From contig JACAAK010000005.1 of assembly GCA_025093985.1 (NCBI GenBank), forward strand, positions 2,914,001 to 2,978,000: a stretch of DNA of 64,000 nucleotides, in the 5' to 3' direction. The position numbers and the translations under genes are program-made. Origin of the DNA: Calvatia gigantea (taxonomy: Eukaryota; Basidiomycota; Agaricomycetes; Agaricales; Lycoperdaceae). The notes below the pieces were generated by a model. That model made no database searches. It was not told the origin of the DNA and saw only the letters and a list, made by a program, of their open reading frames with translations. Of this stretch, positions 44,904 through 57,463 are shown piece after piece. The first letter of the stretch is position 1; the number at the start of each line of letters is the position of its first letter.

Positions 44904-46679
44904 GCGCTCCAAATTTAGAGATCTTCAGGGTAGGGTTTGGACTTTGGTGCCCTTCATTCTTATCAGGTCTAGAGCGCTTTTGTAGTTCTAGCTTAGTACC
45001 GGACCATTGCTCCTTCTTATTGTCGATCTCAGGCGAGGTTATTCTGAATCGAACCCTCGATGTTGTTGCTCTTATTACCCCATCTGTTAATGCTGTTTTG
45101 TATGGTATGGCTATAGTAATACTCGGGCATAGGATAGACGGTACCCTTACCGTTTGATAGCTTGTAGGATACTTTTCAAGTTCTTTTTTTCTGGGTAGCT
45201 GCGGTGTTGCTTAGTCCTTAGGCTGAGGAGCAGGGAAATGAATCTCGACCACATAAGTCAAACAGACGCAGCTCTCCTTGTTCCAAAAATACACGACACC
45301 TATCTGACCAGTAGATAAACGACGGAAGAATAGAAGGGAATAGAGGGGGGAAATCAACCCCATTTGATGTGTTTGAATTCTAGGTATTGACTATCCAAGG
45401 AGCTAGATTGTGGTTCGGTTGTTGGGATTAAAACAGGATCGTCGTGGTACGAGGCTAAGGTACACAACTTAGGTACATACAGACATGATAACGATGTAGA
45501 GTATGTCATGTGATGTAAATACCGACATCTGTAAGTACTCCCACTTTTTGCATCTGTCGTATATTACTGAATATCGCGACCTTAGTTATGCATATCATAT
45601 CTTAGAATACTTTGAGCTTTTTTCAAGGCCGAGCAGCCAACAGTGATGGTATTTGACCAATGTGGCCGCAGTCGCATCACGTGACGAATATGTCACACAT
45701 TTCCAAAGTGCTTACCCAAACGCGTTCAACTGTTGTTCCTCTGCTACAGCCATAGCGCCAGGCTGTCGTATGGAACAGTGCTGACCTTTGTTGCATGATT
45801 CAGCACAGCGGCGACTTGGTGCTCAATACGCTGGGATCTCCCACCTTCGCCATCCTCGTCCGTATATAAGTCCTTCACTCGGTCTGTGGCGGATTCTCGG
45901 ATGGCTGACAGATGACCTGCTACGTCGCCCGGATCGAGGATGTTGTGTAGTAAGTGGTGTGTTTATCGTAAGTTGATAACTGACATACTTTTAATATTCC
46001 AGTTTAAATTGTAAAATAATACTTGTCTTTTTGATATGTTTGGCACATCCACCTGCGTTCTCGTTCCCCGCCCATGTTCTTGATGTATTGTCTCTACTTT
46101 TGGAAACCCCGATTTCAGTGCCCATCGACCTCATAGTTCCTGTCTCACATTCAACTAGCCGATATCGAAGAGCTTTCACCATGTGGCCGTCAATATCCGT
46201 AACATCGTGGCAACTTGTAAAGTACGTTCGGCCTGAGTGGATCCTCCGCTGTGACTAATAACTCACTTTTAAGATGGCCGTAATTATCGGTAGTACTTTT
46301 TCGTTTCCTACTCGATCTCAAAGTCTCGCCTTCTGCCTGCATCTGTGTTTTTGCCCAAATAAACCGAAAGGGCGATTTTGGCGGATGATTATGAATAAGA
46401 GGTGGTAGATTGGCTTGTCTTCAAGGGCGATGACGAAATTCAAGCACTTCAGGGGACGGCACCGCCCGCCTGAACAAGGCCTGCCGTGTTCTCCGTACCT
46501 CGGTGAACCGTGGGCTCAGGTGTGGACGTGGCCGATTGACCCATATGATAATTTGCAATCCGAGCCCCTTAGTAGAGATTCCAGTAATTGCTAGCAATAA
46601 CGTGAATGTATTCAGGTTTTAAGACACAACATGAGGTAGAAGGATTGAATTCGTTGGACAATTGACGTGTTGACAATAA
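44904..46679. other. Intergenic, nothing recognised
   Basis: About 1.8 kb holds only short conflicting frames. The right end is the 3' flank of the giant minus-strand gene. Confidence 0.5.
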
Positions 46680-49600
46680 CTACCAAGGGTTATCCTCCAC
46701 ATAGAAAACCTGTGAAACAAGTCAGGCAATTGATCAGGCTCAGGAGGAAAGTTTTGTGCTTACGCCAGAGAAGTGAACGAAGCTTATATTGACAGCATCG
46801 TTTCCGGTCTTCAAGTATCCGTTCGAGTGGACGAACATACCCACAGCCTTGACGTTTTGGTCTGCGTTATCGTAGTCGTATGTGCGATCATAATCGCCGA
46901 CATTCCAAGCGTTGAGGCCAGTATCATTGGCACCCGAAAGCTTGTACTTGACAGTGTCGATCATATCTTGGCGTATAGATGAATCTGGATGAAGTAGTGA
47001 GTGCACTGGATATTACGAGTGACTGAAGTTCTTACTCTTCATGGCGGGAGGGAAAGCATTGCTGTCCAAACACCGGTTCAATTAGCTATCCTCACGGAGG
47101 GAGAATGGGACGAACCCGGAGAGGATGGAATCAACCCAGTTCGCTATCTTGGAATCATTCCAGTCCTCGAACTCGCCTGTTTGCCCAATGGCGTAAATCG
47201 GCGACCCCGGAACACGTTTCTGGGGACTAGTGGCGACATCCATGAGTTCGTACCCATTGTGTTTATAGAATTCATCACGGCCATAGCGATCAAGTAGGAT
47301 CGTGAGCCGGGTTTTGTCTGGTGCGGTGGACATTGAGTCGGGCTATGCCAAGTCGCGGTAAGCGGGAGTCAGAGGAAATATAGTCATAAGGACTCACGTT
47401 GTCCATTTGCTTCGCTAAGTTGTCACATAAGGCTTTAATGAGATCTATCCGAACGAGAGCTTTATGGTTGAGAGTCTCATAGTAAACCTATAAAAGATAG
47501 TCAACAGAGACCCAGTTGTGCACAAGGCGATCTTACACCGAGGAAGAATATGTAAGCAATCGAGACGGTGATTCCTTGGTCTGTAGTCTTGGTATCAGTG
47601 TAGTAAGCGATCAACCCTTTGCAGTTAACAGGATTGAAGGATTCTCCCGTGCGAGTGTAAGAGCGGTCGACCGTGATATTTCGCCAGCTTCCTTTGTTCG
47701 TTCCAGCGACAATCTGACGGTAATCGGATGCCATATCGGTGAGTGCCTTGCCTTGATCTTTTGTTAGTTCCTCTTCGTCATGGTAGAGAATAAGAACCAA
47801 CTTTGGACCCAATCTGGCAAGGGAGCCATGCTGAACACCTAAGTGTGAGACGTAGCCTCGTGGAACCAATAACCATGACCCACCTCAAGATCTTGGTAGT
47901 GAGGTACGGCTCGACATTCTTCGTATCCATATCTTCGAAGTACGACAGAGCGTTGAAGCTCTTGCAGAAGAACGGTGCTTGAGAACCAGGCGGGCGTTGC
48001 TGATAGTCGAAATTGAAGAGGCTCGTGAATTGCTTCGAGATGTACGCCTTGAGAGCGTTGGCTAGACTGGTATCGTCCAACACAGGGGGTGGCTGAGCAT
48101 TCACATGAGAAGCGCTGGCAACCGGTATGCGAAATGAGGCTTACGTTGGCTTCTGGCACGTGAGAGAATGCTTGTTGTTGTAGAGCCTTCCTCGCGATTT
48201 GAGTAGGTGGAGGGACCTCGTAGTATACCTGACAGGACGGAATAAGTCAATTACATCACGGGCAAGAAATAACGCACTCCGACGTAGTAACTTAAAGTAT
48301 TGGTAACATCATGGCCGTCAAATGAGAGCGCCCCGTTGACGAAGACAACAATGCCGTTGAGCTCAACGGGATTTTGTTCTGGGTTGACAGGATGGTAAGT
48401 CCTCTTGAGAGCCGAGACTTGCCAGAACGTCGAGGGAACAACTCCCGTGAGAAGCTGTAGTTCCTCGTTCAGATCAGCAGTCGCAGCGTCTGAAACTCGG
48501 ATTAGGGGAGTCCTTAGATTTCACAGAAAAACGCGGACCTCTCATCCAGGGCTCAAACTTGAAACCACTGTGACCTAAGGTGAGAACGCCATCCTTGGGC
48601 GGCCGAAGGGGCACTTACTTCAAGATGCGATCGCGGAACTCGTTGATGTGTGAGGTCTGTCCGTCGGTGTACGCACATTTGTTCTCACTCGCTGTAAGGG
48701 TTTGTGGGTTTTGCGAGAGGGGTGGCCTTGTTGTGTTTCCATCGAAGGCATAGTTGAAGTTGCGCTGGAATCTCTGAACGGCACATCGGCGCATGATGAT
48801 CTCTAAGTCGGCCTCGGTTTCAATCTCAACGGGCTAGATCGCTGTTTAGGGGTGGGAATAAAACAAGAAATCAGTCTGACCTTGTCAAGGAGATCATTTA
48901 TTCGGACCATGAGAGTCAGCAAAAGTTCTTCTTGTACTTGCTCACGAGTCTTCTTGGGGCGTGAACCGAAGATCCATCTGTCGCACATCACGAAAGGTCA
49001 CCCTAAGTCATAAGGAAGCCAAACTCATGGTGACGCACCCAAGTATAGCTTTGATTGGAGCCAAAAGAACCCTACCAACTGCACTGAAGATCGAGATTAT
49101 ACCACGTCCCCAGGATACCAAAAGGTCGACGATAGCTTGACCAGGATCATGGAAGACATTGCGGAAGAAACTTGTGTGATGTCATCACACTGAAATTTGC
49201 ACAGAAACGAAACGAAAAGTAACTTACCTGACGATTTCGGATATGATAACCCCTGGTCGATTCAAGATCGTCAGGCACAAATCCCTGACAGCCTCTCCCC
49301 ATTCCTTTGCAATGGCACTAAGACCATACCTTAGTTTCAAGATCGTCGATCAGAACCAGAATTGAACGGACGTAGCGATATCAAGTATGGCAACTCCAAC
49401 CCTCTCCAATCCATCAGCGATTTCTTTGGCAAGGTAACCTAGACCACGCAGGAGGTTGACAATGGTGTCCCAAGCAGCGTTGAAGAACTCTTGGACAGCT
49501 CGTGCTGCTGCCTCAAATGCGACTCCCAATTCGTTGATGAGGAACTTCAGGATCTCGGCCATGGCGAGTCCCGCTTCCTTCAGAACCCTGATAACCTCCT

Positions 49601-52600
49601 TGAGCGACGAAACGATGGCCTTCAAGGCATTGAGGAAATCCTGGGCAAGGGTCTCAACAACCCATTTCGCGATCTGCTTGCCGATGGCCTCAAGGTCCAT
49701 AAGATCGGCTCCGATAGTGAAGGATTTGCTAATCTTTAGGCTGAAGAGCTGGAACGACCCAGAAATCATCAAATCCCATTTAATGTTCTCCCACACGATA
49801 TTGAGAGAAAACGCGGCACCGAAAGCGATGATACGGGTTGTTTCGAAACTGAAGCTGCCGATGCTGAAGCGAGGAGTAAGGAGATCGAGAGAGAATTCGT
49901 ATGCAGCCGCGACCTCAAGGTGGCGATTGTCGACGGAACCGCTCAGAGAGCCCTTGTTGACCCAGACATCCTGTGCAAGGAGGAACTCTAGTCCCTTTTG
50001 GGAGACCTCAAAGTTCAGATCCTTTTCAAGACTGAGGAAGGTGAGTTTGCCAGAAGCCTTGGCCTGGAACGGCATTCCGTCGTTTACGTGAACGTGAATT
50101 GATGCACCTGCGTCAGGCGGGGGAGGGGGTTCCTCCTCGGAACCGGGCAAAATGCTGAATAGTTTCTCGTGGAGGAGGACGATCTTGTCGATGTGTCCAT
50201 CGATGGAAACCTTCCCTGACGTGGGGGAGATATCAACCTTGATAGCAGCGTCCCAGTGTATGAACGGTAATCTGAAGGATCCCTCCATCATATACTGTTC
50301 CTTCAACGGCTTCTGACTCTCATCAACCGTATCCCTCGGTACGAATGCAAATTTAAGTGGGCCGAAGCCCGCATCAAGGTAGTCAGGGGGGTCAACTTCA
50401 ACGCCAGCGAAGATTCGGATAAGGGTGTTTAGTGAGAGACCTCTGCAACCTTGTGAGCGTCTGGTTGAGCGTTTAGAATGTCTATCACATACTCAATGCT
50501 GCCGGTAGCGTAAGAGCTCATCAGGTTCTGTTCCACGAAGTGAACGTTAACACTAGCAAAATATCAGCGTACTGCCACAGGAGTATTCTGAGCAACACCC
50601 ACCTTCCTGTAATACCTGCATTGTTGATACTAAGCGATATAGCTCCCTTGATGGTGAACGTGGAAGGGACAGGGAACTGTTGGGGCGGGAAGGTAGCCGC
50701 GAAAACCACGTCGTCGAAGTTGAGACCGGGAAAACCGAAGACTCCATGCCATTTGTCAAGTGTGAACCTGAAGCCTAAGCCACCATCAGCGGTATTGACG
50801 AGTAACCAGAGAGAGATGTTGATAGGATCTTGAGAAATGTGACGTCCGAAATCCAGCTTCGCAAAGCCTTGTAGCAGTGAGAGATGAATTCCAGGCAACA
50901 AAGTACTAGAGAAAACGCACCTTCCACTCCAAGCTGTGGAAGCATTTGATTCTCTTTCTTACACTGAACCATTACTGCACCAGACAATGTCATAGAACCG
51001 TTAAAGAGCGTGATGGGGGTCCCAATAGCAGCGGAAAGCGTTATGGCGGAACTGCTAACAGTTCCGACAATATCCATGCTCGAAAGGCCAACGACTTTGG
51101 TCAAATCCTGCATGACGTCTTTAAACTGGAGGCGCGCGGCAATTGCAAGGGAAATTGATCCCCCGCTACTCGTCAGAGGGATTTTAAGCAAGGGGTCAAG
51201 AGCGCCGGAATCGAGCTCATAGTTATAGACAACAACGGACATGTGTTCAAGAGCAACCTGGGCACCAATGATTGGTCCGAGGATGGGGATGTTTTCGATG
51301 AGATTATCGTCAGAGGATCCAATAGCGAAGCCGAATGAGTAAGCCCATACGTTCGACTTGGAGCATGCGAAACGAAGGTGGGAGAAGCAGATCCACTCGA
51401 GGTCGGCGTCGAAGGAGAACGACGACTTGGCCGAACTGTGTGTGAGTGCAATTTGCAGCTTTGTGATGTAGATGTCAAGGAAATCTTTGAGGGAAGGAAG
51501 GTCGACTTGGTCAAGGATGTCGCGTAGCTGCAGGCCTGACATTTGTGAAAGAGTATCAAGGACGGACAGTCTACCCTCGTAAGTAGCCATGGCGGACCAT
51601 ACAGCACCTGAAGGGGTATCCGCGGTGACAACAGCACCAGAACCGGAGCCCGAACCAGAGGCCGTGGGGCCGTCGTACAATAACGAGAACGTGAGGAAGT
51701 CGAAATTCTTGTTAAGCGTCAGCATGGCGTCGAATTCAACCTTGTTTTGGCCACCCTTGGAACGCGAAACGAAGAGTGTGACCTGATCAAGAGACAACTC
51801 ATGCCATAGCTGGAGGCGGGTTGTAGAACCGGCGCAAATGGTGAACTCGGACATCGAGAACTTGCCGTCACTGGACTCAAGGGTAAGCGTAGCACGTTTG
51901 ATACCAATTCCGATGAGGAATTCAAGACCCGAGGGCAATTTAACAGTGTCAACACCTTGGACAACTGAGTACGTTTAGGAGCTGGCGGCAGACATCACTT
52001 ACCAAGGAACTGTGTCAACAGAACCTCCGTCGTCAACGGTGTTTGCCCGGCGTCGAATACCATAGAAATGATACTACTTTTTGCCGAAGCAATGGTAAAT
52101 TCGGTTTGGCATAAGACATCCGCAATTTGAACCCGGGCGCTGATTCCAACGTAGATACCCCTTGACGCCTGTTTGGGTGAAGGAATTCAATGCGGGCCAC
52201 CCAAGCCTTAATACAACTGACCTTATTGAAGGGGTTGTCAATGCTGACGGTCAAGTTGGGCTCGGCTATTTCAATATTTTCTGAACGATTTCTCAGCAAG
52301 GAACGAGCGGAGTTGGAACAAAGGGTATACCGAGTAGTTCTATTGTGCCCTTGACGCTTATAGAGATTTGGATCTTCGAAACCGACCACTTTCCGCCAAC
52401 CTTCTCCGCCTTGACGATGAAGTTGTCCATGACGGTTTCCTCCAAGATTGATGATAGCTTATCGGGAAGGATGGTTTCGTCGCCCAAAAGGTGCAAGATG
52501 ATGGCTCCAAGCGGAATGGCTCGCTGTTGCGTTCCGACTTGGAAATAGATTTGGTCAGGAACCGTATCATTGCTAGAGTGGTTGTAGGCGAAGAAGACCT

Positions 52601-55600
52601 CGACGTCAATTTGGGCAATTTTGACGAGACCCCAACCGTTGAGGGCAAATTGTCGATCGGTGTCCGAAGTGAGGTTCTTAGCTTCAATGTCAACAGAAAT
52701 TTGAGAGACCTCAAAGATGTTCTCCGCAAGCGACCACTGGTCAAGTGACACAGTGAACTGTAAGTTATCGGGTTTTGGATCGGACGTCCAACCAACAACG
52801 ACGTGTGAGATGCTAAGAGAGTTGGATAGATTGGATAGCCCAGGGAATGTTTGCGACAAATCGAACGTGGATGAAATCCCCACGACGTCAAGAAGCCGAC
52901 CGACGGATAGGCTGTCTTGGATTCCAGGAAGAAGAGACAGCTCGTACAAGCGGAATTGTTGGGGGCTGTACTGGACAGTGAACTGGAAAGGAAGATTTAT
53001 GTCGGTGCCACCCGAAGTGTGAGCGGCGCCTCGGAGTCGTGCGACAATCTGCACGTGCAATTAGAGTGGACACATCGCAATCGTGAAAACTTTCGTACCT
53101 TACGGTCAGCCACAGAATAGGCATCTTCAACAACGACCTGCAGCGCCGTAAGCCCAAGCGTGAACGGAGAAGAAAATGGATTCCAGGCGGGAATATCAGT
53201 GAGTTTGACTTCAGCGAAAAGCTCCTTGACGACCAGCTTCGATAGGATCTTGTGCAAAGTGAACCCGCTGTTATCGAGCCCAGCGTTTACATCCAACTCC
53301 TTCAAGAGGTACTCAATACCTAGAGAACGTGATACTTAACAGAGCAACCCATGAAAAGTTCGAAAACTACCTGGGAGAACGAGTTCTTGGAATGCAACTC
53401 CGTATTGTATGTTTGTCGTGAAGATTTGGGCCAGATCTACGAGAGACTATTTTATAATTGTCCGTTTTGTAATTCTCATCTGCGAAGCGTATGGTATAGG
53501 TAGTAGGTTGATCGAACATCAAAAGGATGTGGCACACGACCTATTGGAGCGAGGTGAGTTGCGAAGGGTGTTATCGCCTACTCCAAACTCACGTTGTACG
53601 TCTTCTTCGTCGTTATGAGCTGGCCCCGGAAGACAGCTGAGGTGATGCCCGTAGCATAGTGGGGCCAAATCACATGAACAGACATAGCCCCATCCCATGT
53701 TATCCTGTACGGGTCCGTGAACGCCTTCGCATCGAAAGGTATTGTCCAATTTAGAGAGGTACTTCTGGCCGGGACATCAAAGGAGAGCGAGTAGATGCCT
53801 TGGCTGCCCTGGAAATCAGAACTAAAAGGGCACTGTAAGTGGTGGATACCTGACACTACGAAGTTCACGCACTTGGGAGGGTCGATAACCTTGACAGAAA
53901 GGTTCCGAGCGCGCCACTCAGCAGGCCCATCAGATGAATTAAGATAATCTGGCTGAGTCGATGAAGTCGAAAGGTATCGCGGCAAGAAATTCCTCTGATC
54001 GCTCGACTCCCATGAACAATGCAGCGAAGATACCCAACTTCAGACCATCGTCACGGACGATATCCGCTTTTGCGTCTTCCACATCTTGGGCGGTGAACTC
54101 ATTCTGGGCAACGAGGTACTGCAGAAGTTCGTCAAAGCCAGAGAGTGTCTTCGTAGTATACGGCTAAGAGCGGATGAATTAGATTAAAATCGATAAACTG
54201 CGAATCAGGCAACGGACCTGGTAGGCAGCAAGCTCCTCGTGAGAAGGAACAGTAGAGACGCCGAGCAACTTCGTAGAAACTGAATTCGCCGGGGGCGACG
54301 CGCGGGGAACTGCAGGCATGGGGGTGGGAGTGGATGTAGAAAATGGGATGTCGGTAACTGTGGGTGCCTCGCTCATCATCGCCATGAACCTCGGCGCGGG
54401 CGCTGAAGTGGCAACCAATGAGCTTGTCCCACCAGTACCTCCAGGAGTCGGCGTAACTGGTGCGGGGCCGGGTGTCGGTGTAGGCCCTGGTGTAGGTGTT
54501 GGCGCCGGTACCGGAGGAGGCGAAGGTTTGAGCTTTTTGACATACGGCTCGAAGCGGAAATCCTTTATCTCCAAGACCCTTTTTGCAATCCTTGGGTTGA
54601 GGGTCTTCATGTTATCAGGATAGGAAGTACGAAGGTCTCGGGCGATGTATGAGACCCATTCGGATCCGTCTTTTTCACCGTCGTAGATTGCAACAGAACC
54701 CGAGTGGGACCCCTGCGCAAGGAGATTGATAGCGGCGTATGGGATCACTGTTTCAGTGCCCTTGATGAAACGTTCGCCAATCGTATGGAGGACGTCGGGA
54801 GAAAGGACGTTAGTGAGGTAAATCTCAACATTCTTCTCATTCTCGATTGCTGCAGCGATGATACCAATGACGGTGGCGACGTGTGGATTAGGATGAACAT
54901 CAAGCGAAGCTGATATCTAATCAGGCAGAGGTCACTGTGAAAGTCATTGAGATATCAACAGCTGGAGTGAACTTACAACATATTTCTGTGCGCGAATCCT
55001 GAAGAAACATGCTGAGTATGAAATTACAAGCTGATGTACGAGTAAGAGAACTTACTTCGCAAAGAAGAAAATATACGCTAATGTCGCTACATCAAACTTA
55101 TTATTCTGGATGACGGGAATGGTTTTTTCTTCGGCTTTGCGTGCGGCAGTGCGAGCCCAATAGTTGTTGTAACTGCTGCCGTGATGCATAACCTAAACCC
55201 TGTCACGCGTCACAGTTGAGATCAAACAATGGTAAACTCACCTTCATGAGCGTAAAGTCCACCGGAGTGCTTGTATACAACGGCTTGAGGATCTCCGCGA
55301 TGGCATCTCCCAAAAGCAGAATACGTGTCGGTCCATCCTCCGCAACAAATGCGATACTAGATCTGTTCTTATATGAACTATCCACCTTGATCTCCAACTT
55401 TTCATCCTGACCCAACCGTTCGAAGTCGTCCAGCGTTTCTTTTGATAAGGCTGTTGTTGACGCCTTCCCAAGGACCCTACAAACAATGGAAATTGTCACA
55501 TGCTCATACCTCGAACCAAGGACTTACTGCTTGTCAAACTTGTACTTGGGTGCATTGAGCGAGTTGGGGGCCTGCAACATATTGAGCAGGGTATCATGCT

Positions 55601-56622
55601 CTAAGACGTCCCATGATGGGCCCAAGAACTGCATAGTGAATTGACCCTTCTTGATCAGACCACCTCCAGTCGCCGATTTTGCGTTCAACATCGCGAAATT
55701 TCCAGATCTACTCGCGGGATCCGTGCTGGCAGCGAAGTCCGAGTTAAATTCGATTGCGGGCGGAACTTTCCCGTTGTAATCCTTCAATTGAAGGTCGAAC
55801 CAGTTGTCCTTAACAGTGACATCTGGCTCGCCCGACTATATGATGTGAGTCTTCACCGAGCTACAACGCAAACTTGAAGCTTACTCTTAAGGTCGTGATG
55901 GCTTTTAAACTAGCAAACAAATAAGTGGTACGCACAGCCCGAATGCTCCTTACGAACCTATTATACCAGACGTGTTCGATGGGCTTCTCCTTCGCATTCA
56001 TCTTTGTGTCCCCTAAAATCCAGGTATTGTACAGGTCGGTCTTGTGCTTCGATATTTTTTTGAGCTTCAAGCTATTAATAGACATGTCATCCAACAAGTG
56101 TACCCGGTTGTCGACAGGACGTACAGGGAGGCAAACAGGGCCCCAATTCCTACGGAAACGATAATCTCTCAGAAAAAAAAAATCAATAACAAGGGCTATA
56201 TTAGTACCTTGTTTGTGGTCTACATCATCGTGCGTCAATAGCAAAGTATCAATCTTCTTCATAACGTTCGCCGGCGGTGCCGTTCCAGAGGCCAAGGTCG
56301 ACCCAGAAAGCCGATTCAGCGTATAGAACAAATTAAATTTCACGCGCGCTTGTATGTCCGTCGTGTACATAGGCTCTGTACTTCCGGGGCCACCATCAAT
56401 GAGCATGTAAGTCTAAGGTCAAAAACTCAGCGTTAGCACGCCGCGTAGGCAACGGTACAAGCATACAGTATCTCCAGTCCCGGTTTCGTTGAATTCGAGG
56501 ATGAGAGCATCCCCATAGCTTGCTTGCATCTATTTTGAGTCGACGGACAATAGATTGAATATTGGCCGAACTGAGGTAGAGCGTATACGCACGACATGGA
56601 GTGTGGCGGTTTTCGCAGCCAT
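46680..56622 (-). CDS. Giant multidomain protein: metallo-beta-lactamase fold, beta-rich core, helical stretch, triple-module tail
   Basis: The start ATG is 56622 (MAAKTATLHV), and many short introns follow; about 2,600 residues are expected. The N-terminal ComEC-like metallo-beta-lactamase domain shows MQASYGDALILEFNE, MLIDGGPGS, LLLTHDDVDHKQ (56240), ILLLGDAI (55300) and VMHHGSSYNN (55180). A helical part and a Thr-Pro-Gly linker (about 54510-54460) lead to a long beta-rich region (54.0-49.8 kb; exons such as 51938-50775 and 53060-52330), vaguely like uncharacterised beta-repeat proteins (DUF6603-type, unverified). Amphipathic helices follow (49.75-49.1 kb), then FGSRPKKTREQV begins the tail of three modules seen in the two neighbouring genes. 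Splice phases join helix region and tail in one frame (LG/WIFGSRPKK, near 49040-48985). The last exon VFYVEDNPW ends at 46680. Local one-base gains near 53970 and 53450 and unclear joints near 56170 and 47800 leave some doubt that it is one gene. Confidence 0.55.
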
Positions 56623-57463
56623 AGTGGGCAACTGAAAGGAGCTTGCCCCTCTGTGCACACAAAACTAAGGATCTGGAATCGTTTTTTCCACCAGTATATA
56701 CATACTCTACTTCCCTTACCTCCTCACCGCAATCGTTGCATAATTCCGCACTAGGCTCTAACGGAGTTATTGTTTATCGACTGGGGCGATTTTCCCAGAT
56801 AAGATATGCGCGTTCAGCCGGACTTCGACACCGGAGAGGGCCAAGCCCGTGGATCGTGCCTTGACATTATAGAGACAAGTCAGTTGACATCGACGTGAAA
56901 CTGACTTTGACGTGATATGATACCCTCCATCTTACGGTGACGTTAGAGCGGAAGAAGCAGAAGCAATTACTGTGGCTGAAACCCCTTGTGATCCTTACTT
57001 CCATGAGTGAATCAGGTCATGCCGTGCGAGGTCTGACCATTAGAAGGGGAAATGGTGTCCGCGTGTCTGTGGTACCTTGGCTTGTTGCCGAATATCGTAG
57101 TCGAAAAAGTTGGATTGTGTCTTCTAGTTCTGATAAGATGTCAGATAGAAGCCGTATAGCACCGTTCAATGGAATCAGATTGCCCAAGAAGTACCCTAGA
57201 ATTATGTATCGATAAAGCTTGTCACATTTAGAGGCGTTCAAGATGTTGGCAGAGGTTCGCCAGTAAAGCTAGCGATATTGATTGAATTCACAACCCTCGA
57301 TCCAGGCTAAGATCTCGCACTTTATGGGGTTTGCGGTCGGTGCACGTTCGAAGGAAAAAGAAGCTCTGTTCACGATATCTGATATTCGAGAAGTAATGAA
57401 CCACTGTACACATATGGAACGATACTCTTTCTTCCATGTAAACAACAGACGATAAATCTACAA
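56623..57463. other. Intergenic between two tandem minus-strand genes
   Basis: This holds the promoter of the giant gene and the 3' flank of the next gene. Short frames such as 57017-57241 (minus) have no family resemblance. Confidence 0.4.

Noticed and set aside
49456..50091. 211-codon plus-strand open frame
   Set aside because: It is antisense to a long exon of the giant gene whose minus-strand reading is clearly structured (beta and amphipathic patterns).
54455..54525. Thr-Pro-Gly repeats as a separate collagen-like gene
   Set aside because: The frame is continuous with exons of the giant gene on both sides, so it is a linker between domains.
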